Source of the DNA: Flavobacterium reichenbachii
GTDB lineage: Bacteria; Bacteroidota; Bacteroidia; Flavobacteriales; Flavobacteriaceae
Reading direction: 5' to 3'
NCBI RefSeq assembly: GCF_002217435.1
Contig: NZ_MUHF01000021.1
Span: forward strand, 9,303 to 73,302
Length of the DNA stretch: 64,000 bases
Shown: in pieces, positions 43,966 through 52,142 of the stretch
Layout of the letters: each line of letters begins with the position of its first letter
Numbering within the stretch: the first letter of the stretch is position 1
Translations under genes and position numbers: made by a program
Notes under the pieces: model-generated
Database searches by the model: none
The model's input: only the letters and a program-made list of their open reading frames with translations
What the model was told of the DNA's origin: nothing

Positions 43966-45327
43966 TTGTACGCGATATTAGACATAGAAACCACTGGAGG
44001 ACAATTTAATGAAGAAGGAATTACTGAAATCGCCATCTATAAATTTGACGGGCACGAAGTAGTTGATCAATTCATCAGTCTTGTTAATCCTGAAATTCCG
44101 ATTCAGCCCTTTGTGGTCAAATTAACAGGAATCAATAATGCAATGCTGCAATCTGCTCCAAAATTTTTTGAGGTAGCAAAACGTATTATCGAAATTACGT
44201 CAGATTGTATTATTGTAGCCCATAACGCTTCGTTTGATTATCGAATTTTACGCACCGAATTTAGACGCCTGGGTTATGATTATGAAGCCCGTACACTTTG
44301 TACAGTAGAACTTGCAAAAAAACTAATTCCTGAACAGACTTCTTATAGTTTAGGAAAACTAGTGCGCGCGTTAGGAATTCCGATGGCAGACAGACATCGC
44401 GCCAGCGGAGATGCAATGGCAACAGTAAAGCTTTTTAAAATGCTTCTGGAAAAAGACCTGGAAAAAACAATTGTAAAAGACTTTATAAAATTAGAAATAG
44501 AAAAAGGAATTGCACCAAAATTCTTGGATCTTGTCTCTCAAATGCCTGCAAAAACAGGGGTTTATTACATCCATAACGAAAACAACACTCTTATTTATAT
44601 CGGCAAAAGCCAAAATATTAAAAAAAGAGTCAATCAGCATTTTACAGGAATTACAACCAAAAGCAAAAGAATTCAGGCAGAAGTGTTTACCATAACCTAT
44701 GATGAAACGGGAAGCGAATTAATTGCACTCTTAAAAGAAAGCGAAGAAATAAAAGTTAACAGACCAAAATACAATCGTTCGCAGAAAAAAATGTTTTTTC
44801 CGTATGCTATTTATGTCGAGAAAGATTCAAACGGTTATCTCAATCTAAAACTTGAAAAAGCAGACGGAAGAAAAAAAGAAATTGCCTCATATACCTCATT
44901 GCAAGATGGTAAAAATGCACTTTTTAGATTTACATCAAAATACCATTTGTGTCAAAAATTAACGGGATTATACATTACCAAAAAAGAATGTTTTCAATAC
45001 AAAATAAAAGAATGTGACGGAGCTTGTATTGGAGAAGTAATTGCCGAAATATATAATGCCCGTGTACAAGAATTCATTTCTGAAAATAGTTTTGAAAACA
45101 AAAACATGATTCTGATTGACAAAGGAAGAAATGTTAATGAAAGAAGTGCCATATTAATAGAAGATGGTATTTATAAAGGTTATGCTTATTACGATTTGAA
45201 TTATCAAATTACCAATATAGAAATCTTAAAAAATATCCTGATACCAATGCAGCACAATCGCGATGCAAAAAACCTTATTCAAAACTACATTCGTAAAAGC
45301 AAATCATTAAAAATTCTTCGTTTTTAG
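43966..45327 (+). CDS. DnaQ-type exonuclease fused to a GIY-YIG nuclease
   Basis: A 453-residue two-nuclease protein. Residues 1-170 are a DEDDh 3'-5' exonuclease (AILDIETTGG, VAHNASFDYRIL, HRASGDAMAT). Residues about 195-280 are a GIY-YIG domain as in UvrC and Cho (GVYYIHNENNTLIYIGKS, then KKRVNQHF). The C-terminal 170 residues resemble the UvrC/Cho region with CQKLTGLY and CDGACIGE. It probably nicks or trims damaged DNA. The start codon is TTG; there is no ATG in frame between it and the preceding gene. Confidence 0.85.
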   Translation: MYAILDIETTGGQFNEEGITEIAIYKFDGHEVVDQFISLVNPEIPIQPFVVKLTGINNAMLQSAPKFFEVAKRIIEITSDCIIVAHNASFDYRILRTEFRRLGYDYEARTLCTVELAKKLIPEQTSYSLGKLVRALGIPMADRHRASGDAMATVKLFKMLLEKDLEKTIVKDFIKLEIEKGIAPKFLDLVSQMPAKTGVYYIHNENNTLIYIGKSQNIKKRVNQHFTGITTKSKRIQAEVFTITYDETGSELIALLKESEEIKVNRPKYNRSQKKMFFPYAIYVEKDSNGYLNLKLEKADGRKKEIASYTSLQDGKNALFRFTSKYHLCQKLTGLYITKKECFQYKIKECDGACIGEVIAEIYNARVQEFISENSFENKNMILIDKGRNVNERSAILIEDGIYKGYAYYDLNYQITNIEILKNILIPMQHNRDAKNLIQNYIRKSKSLKILRF

Positions 45328-45355
45328 TAAAAAAAACTTTACGTATCTTCGCGAT

Positions 45356-46195
45356 ATGACACGAAATAAATCAAAATACGAGATATTTAGAGAAAAAATT
45401 AAAATTGTTCTCTACGGAACCAACACTATTCTCGGTCGCATGTTTGATTTGGTGCTTTTGGGTCTCATATTATTAAGTGTGCTTTTGGTTATGCTTGATA
45501 CAGTCGAGGGCATAAATCATAAATATCATTCGCAATTACTTATCTTCGAATGGATTATCACAGTATTTTTTACAATAGAATATTTATTACGGATTATTTC
45601 CATTCAAAAACCAATAAAATACATCTTCAGTTTTTATGGAATAATAGATGTGTTAGCCATATTACCAATGTATCTGTCTATATTTTTTCCAGCTACCAGC
45701 GTATTGACAATTGTGCGGGTACTGCGGTTTTTCAGGCTGTTCAAAATTCTGCACATACCGCAGATTTCGCATCAATCCTTTCAATTAAAAGAAGCATTAG
45801 AGGCCAGTAAAGAAAAAATATTGGTTTTCATCTATTTTGTAATGATCAGCGCCGTGATTATTGGTGCAATGATGTATGTCGTTGAAGGTAAAGAAAGCGG
45901 CTTTACAAGTATCCCTGTTGGTATATATTGGTCTATAGTAACCTTAACAACAGTTGGTTACGGAGACATTTCGCCCGCAACGCCATTAGGGCAGTTTTTG
46001 GCTTCTTTGGTCATGATTATGGGTTATGGAATTATAGCTGTACCGACCGGAATTGTAACAGCAGAATTTGCCAAAAGCAGTTTAAGAAATAACTCTGTAA
46101 GTACAAAAAAAACATGTGCAAAATGCCAGTCACAAGTTCATTTTGATAACGCCAAATATTGCTACCAATGCGGGACTGAACTGCCAAATAAATAA
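45356..46195 (+). CDS. voltage-gated-type ion channel with C-terminal zinc ribbon
   Basis: A 279-residue six-helix cation channel. S4 carries regularly spaced Arg (TIVRVLRFFRLFKIL) and the pore has the potassium filter TTVGYGDISP. After S6 a short soluble tail holds C254-x2-C257-x11-C269-x2-C272, a zinc-ribbon pattern not usual for such channels. Probably a potassium channel of the inner membrane. It is followed by a Flavo-1-like element and miaA. Confidence 0.9.
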   Translation: MTRNKSKYEIFREKIKIVLYGTNTILGRMFDLVLLGLILLSVLLVMLDTVEGINHKYHSQLLIFEWIITVFFTIEYLLRIISIQKPIKYIFSFYGIIDVLAILPMYLSIFFPATSVLTIVRVLRFFRLFKILHIPQISHQSFQLKEALEASKEKILVFIYFVMISAVIIGAMMYVVEGKESGFTSIPVGIYWSIVTLTTVGYGDISPATPLGQFLASLVMIMGYGIIAVPTGIVTAEFAKSSLRNNSVSTKKTCAKCQSQVHFDNAKYCYQCGTELPNK

Positions 46196-46201
46196 TTTAA
46201 G

Positions 46202-46341
46202 AAGCTAATCCAGCTGTACATTGCAACTCCTCCTTATATTTGTTGTTTTTTTAAAGGCATAAAAGGAGCTTCTAAAGTCGCTCTTTTATACCAAAAAAAC
46301 TAACAAATATAAGTCCGGGGTTTCCATTTCCATCTGGGCTA
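46202..46341. ncRNA. Flavo-1-like RNA element, copy 3
   Basis: The minus strand reads TAGCCCAGATGGAAATGG, AAACCCCGG, a long variable hairpin, GGAGTTGCAATGTACAGC and TGGATTAGC, parallel to the plus-strand reading of copies 1 and 2. The central hairpin has arms CTTATATTTGTT (46233-46244) and AACAAATATAAG (46302-46313) plus an inner stem around GGCATAAAAGGAGC. It ends 7 bases before the miaA start. Confidence 0.6.
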
Positions 46342-46348
46342 AAAAAAT

Positions 46349-47269
46349 ATGAAATACCTAATAACCATTGTAGGACCAACAGCAATAGGCAAAACAGCCT
46401 TGAGTATTGCTTTGGCAAAACATTTTAAATGCGAAATCCTTTCTTGCGACAGCCGTCAGTTTTTTAGTGAAATGACGATTGGAACTGCAGTTCCAAACCA
46501 AGAAGAACTGGCGTCAGCAACACATCATTTCATTCAAAATAAATCAATTTTTGAAAACTATACCGTTGGTGACTATGAAAAAGAAGCCCTGCAAAAAATT
46601 GACGAATTGTATGAAACTAATGATTTTATAATCTTAATTGGCGGATCAGGATTGTATGTAGACGCTATTCTAAGAGGTTTTGACGAATTCCCAGAGATCG
46701 ATCCAGATGTGCGCTTTCAAGTAAATTCAAATTACGAAAAACTCGGAATAGAATATCTTCAGGAACAATTGCAACGTTTGGATCCTGAGTATTATCAAAA
46801 AATAACAGAAGAAAATCCGCAGACATTGCAAAACCCACAGCGAATGATGCGGTTTGTAGAAGTTTGTATTGGTGCACAAAAACCTTATTCTTCTTTTTTA
46901 AATCAGAAGAAAAATCACAGAGACTTCACCCCTATCCTAATTGGTTTAGATGCAGACAGAGAAATAATTTACAGCCGAATCAACCAGCGTGTCGATATAA
47001 TGATAAACGAAGGATTGCTAGAAGAAGTAAAAACACTTTATCCTAACAAAGAATTAAATGCTTTACAAACCGTTGGTTATAGAGAATTATTTACTTATTT
47101 TGATGGAGAATTTACTTTGCCTTTTGCAATCGAAGAAATCAAAAAAAATACCCGAAGATTTGCTAAAAGACAGCTAACGTGGTTCAAAAGAAATGAAAAC
47201 ACAAAGTGGTTTGACTATGCGGCAAATAGGAAAGAAATCATAAATTACATTGAAAATTTTCTAAAGTAA
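46349..47269 (+). CDS. miaA: tRNA dimethylallyltransferase
   Basis: Adds the isopentenyl group to A37 of tRNAs reading UNN codons. The P-loop GPTAIGKTALS starts at residue 8; SCDSRQFF, the GGSGLYVDAIL block and RYRELFTYF-type C-terminal region (GYRELFTYFDGE) are present. Length is 306, normal. MiaE (1855-2448) acts later on the same base. Its leader is the Flavo-1-like element. Confidence 0.94.
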   Translation: MKYLITIVGPTAIGKTALSIALAKHFKCEILSCDSRQFFSEMTIGTAVPNQEELASATHHFIQNKSIFENYTVGDYEKEALQKIDELYETNDFIILIGGSGLYVDAILRGFDEFPEIDPDVRFQVNSNYEKLGIEYLQEQLQRLDPEYYQKITEENPQTLQNPQRMMRFVEVCIGAQKPYSSFLNQKKNHRDFTPILIGLDADREIIYSRINQRVDIMINEGLLEEVKTLYPNKELNALQTVGYRELFTYFDGEFTLPFAIEEIKKNTRRFAKRQLTWFKRNENTKWFDYAANRKEIINYIENFLK

Positions 47270-47329
47270 ACAAAATTATTTTTTCTATCGTCTTTATTCC
47301 ATTTTCTAAAAATAAATCTAAAATTAAAA

Positions 47330-48076
47330 ATGCCAATATCTCCAAATTTCACATCGGTTTTGAGCAAAGAATGGGAAATAAACTTCACCCAATGCACACC
47401 AAACGGATCTCTTAAATACACCGACTTATGCAATCTTCTGCAGCTTACAGCGGCAGCACATTCTGAAGTTGGAGGAATAAGTTTTACTGACATGCAGGAA
47501 TTTAACCAAGCCTGGGTTTTAAGCAGAATGCGCGTTGAAATAACGGCTTTACCAAAATGGCAGGATGTTGTAACCGTAAAAACATGGATCAACAGTCTTG
47601 AAAATTCACGTTCTGTACGTGCGCTTGAAATGTACATCAACGGAAAAAAAATTGTAGGAAGTGAAACCTATTGGGCCGTTTTTAATACCAAAGCACGTCG
47701 CCCGGAAGCTTTAGCATTACCGTTTGAACATTTTGAACTTTTCCCTGAAAACAGAGCTACTGTTGAAGGTTTTTCTAAAATAAACATCAATTCTGAAAAA
47801 GAATCGGTCTTCGAAAAAACAATTTATTTATCTGATTTAGACATTGTAAATCATGCAAATAATGTAAAATATCTAGAATGGTGTTTGGATCATGTAGATG
47901 AAAAAAGAATATTAAAACAAGAAGTCAAAAGCTTCGAAATGAATTTTTTAAAAGAACTCTCATTAAGAGATCAGGTTGTCATTCACGAAAGTGAAAATGA
48001 TGACCAATCTGCAACAACATTTAGTATTACCAAAGGTGATAAAAACTGCTTTGCATTAGAACTGCATTGGAAGTAA
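47330..48076 (+). CDS. acyl-ACP thioesterase
   Basis: A 248-residue double hot-dog thioesterase of the FatA/FatB-like bacterial family that releases fatty acids from acyl-carrier protein. The catalytic Asp-x-Asn-x-His appears as DIVNHANNVKYLEWCLD in the second half. N-terminal blocks SEVGGIS and WVLSRMRVE fit the family. Length is normal. It is convergent with the TPR gene of the RtcB cluster. Confidence 0.88.
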   Translation: MPISPNFTSVLSKEWEINFTQCTPNGSLKYTDLCNLLQLTAAAHSEVGGISFTDMQEFNQAWVLSRMRVEITALPKWQDVVTVKTWINSLENSRSVRALEMYINGKKIVGSETYWAVFNTKARRPEALALPFEHFELFPENRATVEGFSKININSEKESVFEKTIYLSDLDIVNHANNVKYLEWCLDHVDEKRILKQEVKSFEMNFLKELSLRDQVVIHESENDDQSATTFSITKGDKNCFALELHWK

Positions 48077-48087
48077 AAAACATTCAT

Positions 48088-48116
48088 TCCTGCAAGGTTT
48101 TGAAAACCTTGTAGGA
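48088..48116. repeat. palindromic repeat TGCAAGGTTTTGAAAACCTTG
   Basis: Two 14-bp arms (TCCTGCAAGGTTTT/AAAACCTTGTAGGA, one G-T mismatch) around a single base. This phrase is a common dispersed palindrome in flavobacteria as far as I recall. It has no T run. Confidence 0.65.
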
Positions 48117-48132
48117 AATTATACTCCATAAT

Positions 48133-48159
48133 AAAAACGATGCAAATTGCATCGTTTTT
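48133..48159. terminator. bidirectional terminator
   Basis: Stem AAAAACGATG/CATCGTTTTT with loop CAAATTG, between the convergent thioesterase and TPR genes. Confidence 0.85.
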
Positions 48160-48170
48160 ATTAATTAAAA

Positions 48171-48695
48171 TTATTTCGTTTTCTTTTTAGAATCTTTCTT
48201 AGGCTTTTTCTTTTTCATCAAATCAATTTTGCTTTTGATTCTTTTCTCCACTTCAGAAATTCCGGTATCATAATCATGCTGAATTGAATGAATTTTTGCC
48301 AGTTTTAATTCTTTTAATGCTTCTTTAAATTTTAGCTGTACTTCGAGTAATATTGCTTTCTTTACATAGATTTCTGCTTTGTTTATTCCTTTTATGGTAA
48401 TTGCAAAATCGATTAGTTTTTGAGCTTCATCATAATCTTCATTCAAAATTAAAGTATGCAGATAATGCGGATAAACTTCCAGAGCATGAATATTTATTGC
48501 CAGCGCTTGCTGAAAATAAGACTTTGCATCTTCGTAATTCCATAATTGCTCCGCCTGAACGCGTCCGTATAAACACAAAACCATGGTGTTTTTTTCATCG
48601 TAAGAAAAAGCATAATCTAAAGATTCAATCGTTTCTTCAAGCGAATACGGATAACTATCCAAAGCCTGAAAAAGGTATTTATCAATTGTTTTCAT
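48171..48695 (-). CDS. TPR repeat protein of the RtcB-PrfH cluster
   Basis: A 174-residue protein of tetratricopeptide-like helical hairpins (ALDSYPYSLEETIESLDYAF, YEDAKSYFQQALAINIHALE, LKEALKELKLAKI-type units) ending in a strongly basic tail (KKKKPKKDSKKKTK). TPR units bind proteins; the tail could touch RNA. Its start overlaps the prfH stop by 14 bases, so it belongs to the same transcript. Last gene of the cluster. No enzymatic motif. Confidence 0.75.
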   Translation of the reverse strand: MKTIDKYLFQALDSYPYSLEETIESLDYAFSYDEKNTMVLCLYGRVQAEQLWNYEDAKSYFQQALAINIHALEVYPHYLHTLILNEDYDEAQKLIDFAITIKGINKAEIYVKKAILLEVQLKFKEALKELKLAKIHSIQHDYDTGISEVEKRIKSKIDLMKKKKPKKDSKKKTK

Positions 48696-49371
48696 TTCGT
48701 AAATCGTTTTTTAATTTCTGACGAGTTTCTTTGTAGCTTTTCTCTACTTTGTTCTTTTTAAAATCACTTCCGGTAAAAACTCTAACTGGATTTCCTCTCT
48801 CAATATTGAGCTGATTTTCCCATTGTTTACCAACATGATTCTTAAGTTGAACTAATTTTTCGTCTTCTATTTTTTTTAATAATCTTTCTGTTGCCAGTTT
48901 TTTGTTTTGATGCTGCGAACGGCTGTCCATAGAAACAACCGCAATTCCTGTCGGAATGTGAGTCGCTCTTACGGCAGAACTGACTTTATTAACATGTTGT
49001 CCGCCAGCTCCCGAACTCCTCATTGCCTGATACTGAATATCCTTTTCTGAAACAGAAAAACCCTTTTGAGATTCTATTTCAAAAACTCCAATAAACCAGT
49101 TTTTGCGTTTGTTCATTTTTCGAAACTGACTTTGACCAATCCACTGAATCGTTCCTATCCAGGAATTCGTAAATTTCTCAGCATTGTTTCCTTTTATGCC
49201 AATTGTTGCTGTTTCAACCGTTCCGTTTTCCTGCCCAACTTCTCTTTGTAATAAAGTTGCTTCTAAACCCTGCTCTTGTGCTTCGTCTAAAACCTTTTTA
49301 AGCACTTGGGCAACCACCCAAGTGCATTCTGCAGGTCCCCGACCTGCTGTTATCTGAATTATTTTTTCCAT
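48682..49371 (-). CDS. prfH: peptide chain release factor homolog PrfH
   Basis: A 229-residue class-I release factor-like protein. The peptidyl-tRNA hydrolysis motif GGQ is at 123-125 in SSGAGGQHVNKV, followed by RSQHQNKKLA and the basic C-terminal tail (KKNKVEKSYKETRQKLKNDL). It lacks the stop-codon recognition domain of RF1/RF2, as PrfH proteins do. PrfH occurs beside rtcB in many bacteria and is thought to release peptides from ribosomes with a damaged decoding centre. Here rtcB is two genes upstream, in the same packed cluster. Confidence 0.92.
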   Translation of the reverse strand: MEKIIQITAGRGPAECTWVVAQVLKKVLDEAQEQGLEATLLQREVGQENGTVETATIGIKGNNAEKFTNSWIGTIQWIGQSQFRKMNKRKNWFIGVFEIESQKGFSVSEKDIQYQAMRSSGAGGQHVNKVSSAVRATHIPTGIAVVSMDSRSQHQNKKLATERLLKKIEDEKLVQLKNHVGKQWENQLNIERGNPVRVFTGSDFKKNKVEKSYKETRQKLKNDLRNENN

Positions 49372-49964
49372 TTTTCTAATATTTTAAGAAGCTTTTCTCT
49401 GTTTTTTGCTTCTTTTACAAACTTTGGAAGCCTTGAAATCATAGTTCCGTTATAACTTCCGTTATTATTTCTTTCTCTTAAATCTGCTTTAATATATCTT
49501 TCCAGATAATTTATGTGCTCCAGATTATAAGCCCAAAAAAATGTTTTATCAAACCCTTTTTGATACCATAATTCAGCATTAAAAAAACCTTCTCTTACTG
49601 TTGCAGTATCTGAATTAAGAGCAAAAGAAACTTCCTCAATTTTAGGTTTAAACTCTTTTACCTCTTTACAAACCGGACATTTTAATTTTATTTTATCCGG
49701 TTTTTCATTTAGCAATTGAGACTCGAACTTTATCTTATCTTCATTATTACAACAATAAGTATCCACAAAGGCTTTGTATTTTACTGCAACCTCTTTTAGG
49801 GAATAATAACAGTTTTTACATTCTAAAATTCGCTTATCATTATAATACCATTGAGACTCAAAAGTTCTCTTTACAACTGCTTGAGAAGCACATTGAGGAC
49901 ATTTTACATTTATAATATCCCCGAAACTTCCTAACCATTTATTTTCATCTTGAAATCTTTCCAT
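49359..49964 (-). CDS. zinc-ribbon protein of the RtcB-PrfH cluster
   Basis: A 201-residue protein with three CxxC pairs (C22/C25, C49/C52, C96/C99) forming one complete zinc ribbon and a half site, plus Cys71-Cys72. A helical C-terminal half carries WAYNLEHINYLERYIKADLRERN and a basic end. Starting at 49964 puts the ATG 14 bases after the rtcB stop; an earlier Met would overlap rtcB. The end overlaps prfH by 13 bases. I do not know the family; RNA or ribosome binding is plausible but not shown. Confidence 0.75.
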   Translation of the reverse strand: MERFQDENKWLGSFGDIINVKCPQCASQAVVKRTFESQWYYNDKRILECKNCYYSLKEVAVKYKAFVDTYCCNNEDKIKFESQLLNEKPDKIKLKCPVCKEVKEFKPKIEEVSFALNSDTATVREGFFNAELWYQKGFDKTFFWAYNLEHINYLERYIKADLRERNNNGSYNGTMISRLPKFVKEAKNREKLLKILEKWKK

Positions 49965-49977
49965 GATCTTTACTTTT

Positions 49978-51369
49978 TTATCGGTCCATTCTAACAATTT
50001 TGGGCGTAAAAGTTCCAAGAATATCAACAAGTTCCGTTTGATTTGCCATTACTTTTGTAATGTCTTTGTACGCCATTGGCGCTTCATCAATATTTCCTCC
50101 AATCAAGGTTACATCATTGGCTTTCAACACCTTTTTGATTTCACTTTGGGTAAAAGTACTTTTGCATTTTGCTCTCGAAAACAAACGTCCCGCACCATGC
50201 GAAGCCGAATTTAAACTTTCAGCATTTCCTTTTCCTTTCACAATGTAACCTGGTGCCGTCATAGAACCGGGAATAATTCCCAATTGTCCTTCTCCTGCCG
50301 GGGTTGCACCTTTTCTGTGCACAATACATTCCTGACCGTTGACCATTTCTTTCCAGGCAAAATTGTGGTGATTTTCAATTGTAACCACTACTCTTTTCCC
50401 AATCGCTTTGGCAATTCGTCTATGAATATCATCATGACAGGCTTTTGCATATTCACCGGCCAAATTCATCGCAAGCCAATATTCCTGACCATCATGTGTG
50501 TTCAAATCCAGCCACGCCAAATGCTGTACATTTTTTGGCAACGGACATTGTTTTGTCGCCAGATAAGTATAATGCTTAGCAATATTGGCACCCAAACCAC
50601 GAGAACCGCTATGCGAAAGAACTGCAAAATATTCGCCTTTTTCGAGCTTCCACTCATTCTCTGGATTATCAATTTTTGCAACTCCAAATTCCACAAAATG
50701 ATTTCCTCCGCCTGAACTGCCCAATTGTTTATAGGCTTTTGGCAAAAGATTCTTTAACAACGGAATATCCTGAAATTCGCTCTTATAGAACACATCATGA
50801 TCGACTCTGTTTGCATGCGTTTCATACATTCCAAATTTGGTATTGTCTTTTAAAATTGCTTCCAGCTGATGCTCTTTTCCTCTAAAAAAAGAAGCCGGCA
50901 AATCAAAAATCGAAAGGCTCATTCGGCATCCGATGTCAACACCAACTCCGTATGGAATTACGGCATTATATGTTGCTAAGACACCGCCTATCGGCAATCC
51001 ATAACCAGAATGCGCATCTGGCATTAAAGCTCCGGCGACTGAAACTGGCAATTTTAATGAATCGTATAATTGATATTTCGCCTGTTCGTCAATTTCATTT
51101 TCACCAAAAATGGTAAAAGGTGCTCTGGTTGTTTTAAGCTGATGCATTCTTACTTGCACCGGTTTTATCAAACCCTCAGCTACTTTTCCCCAAGTACCAT
51201 TTCCTTCGTACTTTTCAGGATTTAACAAAACATCTTTTGCCTCTGTTAGAATAGATTCCTTTTTTTCTCTTTTTCTGTATCTGTTTATCTGCCCTAAGGC
51301 GATGTTTATTGAATTGTTTTTTGGAAAACCTAACTTAATCAGGTCTTTTCCAGATAATTTATTTCCCAT
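49978..51369 (-). CDS. rtcB: RNA-splicing/repair ligase RtcB (PrfH-linked type)
   Basis: GTP- and manganese-dependent ligase joining 2',3'-cyclic phosphate or 3'-phosphate RNA ends to 5'-OH ends. Metal ligands are visible: Asp145 and Cys148 (GVDIGCRM), His224 (GGGNHFVE), His253 (LSHSGSRG) and the His pair 334/335 (ENHHNFAWK). The guanylated His is His351 in HRKGATPA. Length is 463. There is no Archease gene beside it. The gene is 3 bases after the basic unknown gene and 13 before the zinc-ribbon gene, so it sits inside one operon. Confidence 0.94.
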   Translation of the reverse strand: MGNKLSGKDLIKLGFPKNNSINIALGQINRYRKREKKESILTEAKDVLLNPEKYEGNGTWGKVAEGLIKPVQVRMHQLKTTRAPFTIFGENEIDEQAKYQLYDSLKLPVSVAGALMPDAHSGYGLPIGGVLATYNAVIPYGVGVDIGCRMSLSIFDLPASFFRGKEHQLEAILKDNTKFGMYETHANRVDHDVFYKSEFQDIPLLKNLLPKAYKQLGSSGGGNHFVEFGVAKIDNPENEWKLEKGEYFAVLSHSGSRGLGANIAKHYTYLATKQCPLPKNVQHLAWLDLNTHDGQEYWLAMNLAGEYAKACHDDIHRRIAKAIGKRVVVTIENHHNFAWKEMVNGQECIVHRKGATPAGEGQLGIIPGSMTAPGYIVKGKGNAESLNSASHGAGRLFSRAKCKSTFTQSEIKKVLKANDVTLIGGNIDEAPMAYKDITKVMANQTELVDILGTFTPKIVRMDR

Positions 51370-51372
51370 GAT

Positions 51373-52119
51373 TTATATCATTTCGTCTGCATATTGTTGA
51401 TACAATTCGTGCAGACTTTTATTTTTAATTGGGTTTTCCTCTCTTGGATTTTCATTTTGATAATATTTCCAATGATTAGAAAAACCACCCTTTATTTTGT
51501 TTATTTTATGTCGCAAATTAAGATTAGCGATGTAATTGTCAAGAAGCTTAATTGCACTTTCTAAATCAGAATCGACCATTTTAGTATGTGTGATGATGTA
51601 CGGCTTAACACGAAGTACATAACGCCACGGCTCATTAAAAACATAATGAATTTTGTAGCGTTTATAATTACTGCACCAACGTTCTCTCTTAAAAAAATGT
51701 GCTTTTTCTTTTTCTGTCAATTCCAATTTTGGACTTCTCCAGTCCCATTCCGAAAATTCTTTTACAGTTTGAATCTTTTCAACATAAACATTTCTTCTTT
51801 TTCTTTTTTTCCTTCTTTTAAAAGATTTTTCCGAAGAATACTGCCATGTATCTATTTTTTCTAATAATGTTCTGTAAAATGAAGATTCATTTGATCTTGC
51901 AACATCTTCTCTCAATATAAAACCACGCTGCCATCCTTTTTGATACGGATTCGCCAGTGGAACTAATGGTAAATCTCTTCGTTTGTTCCAAAGTTTTTTT
52001 TCAAGTTTTCTTAACTGAATCAGGTGTTTTTCAAAATCTTCCTTTACTAATCTTTTTTTTCTTCTTTTACTTTTTAAACGAGAGCACAAAGCATACTCGT
52101 CTACCGTATAATTTTCCAT
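51373..52119 (-). CDS. very basic protein heading the RtcB-PrfH cluster
   Basis: A 248-residue protein with strong Lys/Arg clusters (KSKRRKKRLVK near the N-terminus, FKRRKKRKRRN about residue 100) and aromatic-rich blocks (WDWRSPKLEL, YKIHYVFNEPWRYVLRVKPY, HWKYYQNE). No signal or membrane segment. I do not recognise a family. The composition suggests nucleic-acid or ribosome binding. It ends 3 bases before rtcB and is the first gene of the cluster; two hairpins lie just upstream. Confidence 0.75.
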   Translation of the reverse strand: MENYTVDEYALCSRLKSKRRKKRLVKEDFEKHLIQLRKLEKKLWNKRRDLPLVPLANPYQKGWQRGFILREDVARSNESSFYRTLLEKIDTWQYSSEKSFKRRKKRKRRNVYVEKIQTVKEFSEWDWRSPKLELTEKEKAHFFKRERWCSNYKRYKIHYVFNEPWRYVLRVKPYIITHTKMVDSDLESAIKLLDNYIANLNLRHKINKIKGGFSNHWKYYQNENPREENPIKNKSLHELYQQYADEMI

Positions 52120-52142
52120 TTAAAAAATTATAGTGCATTAAT

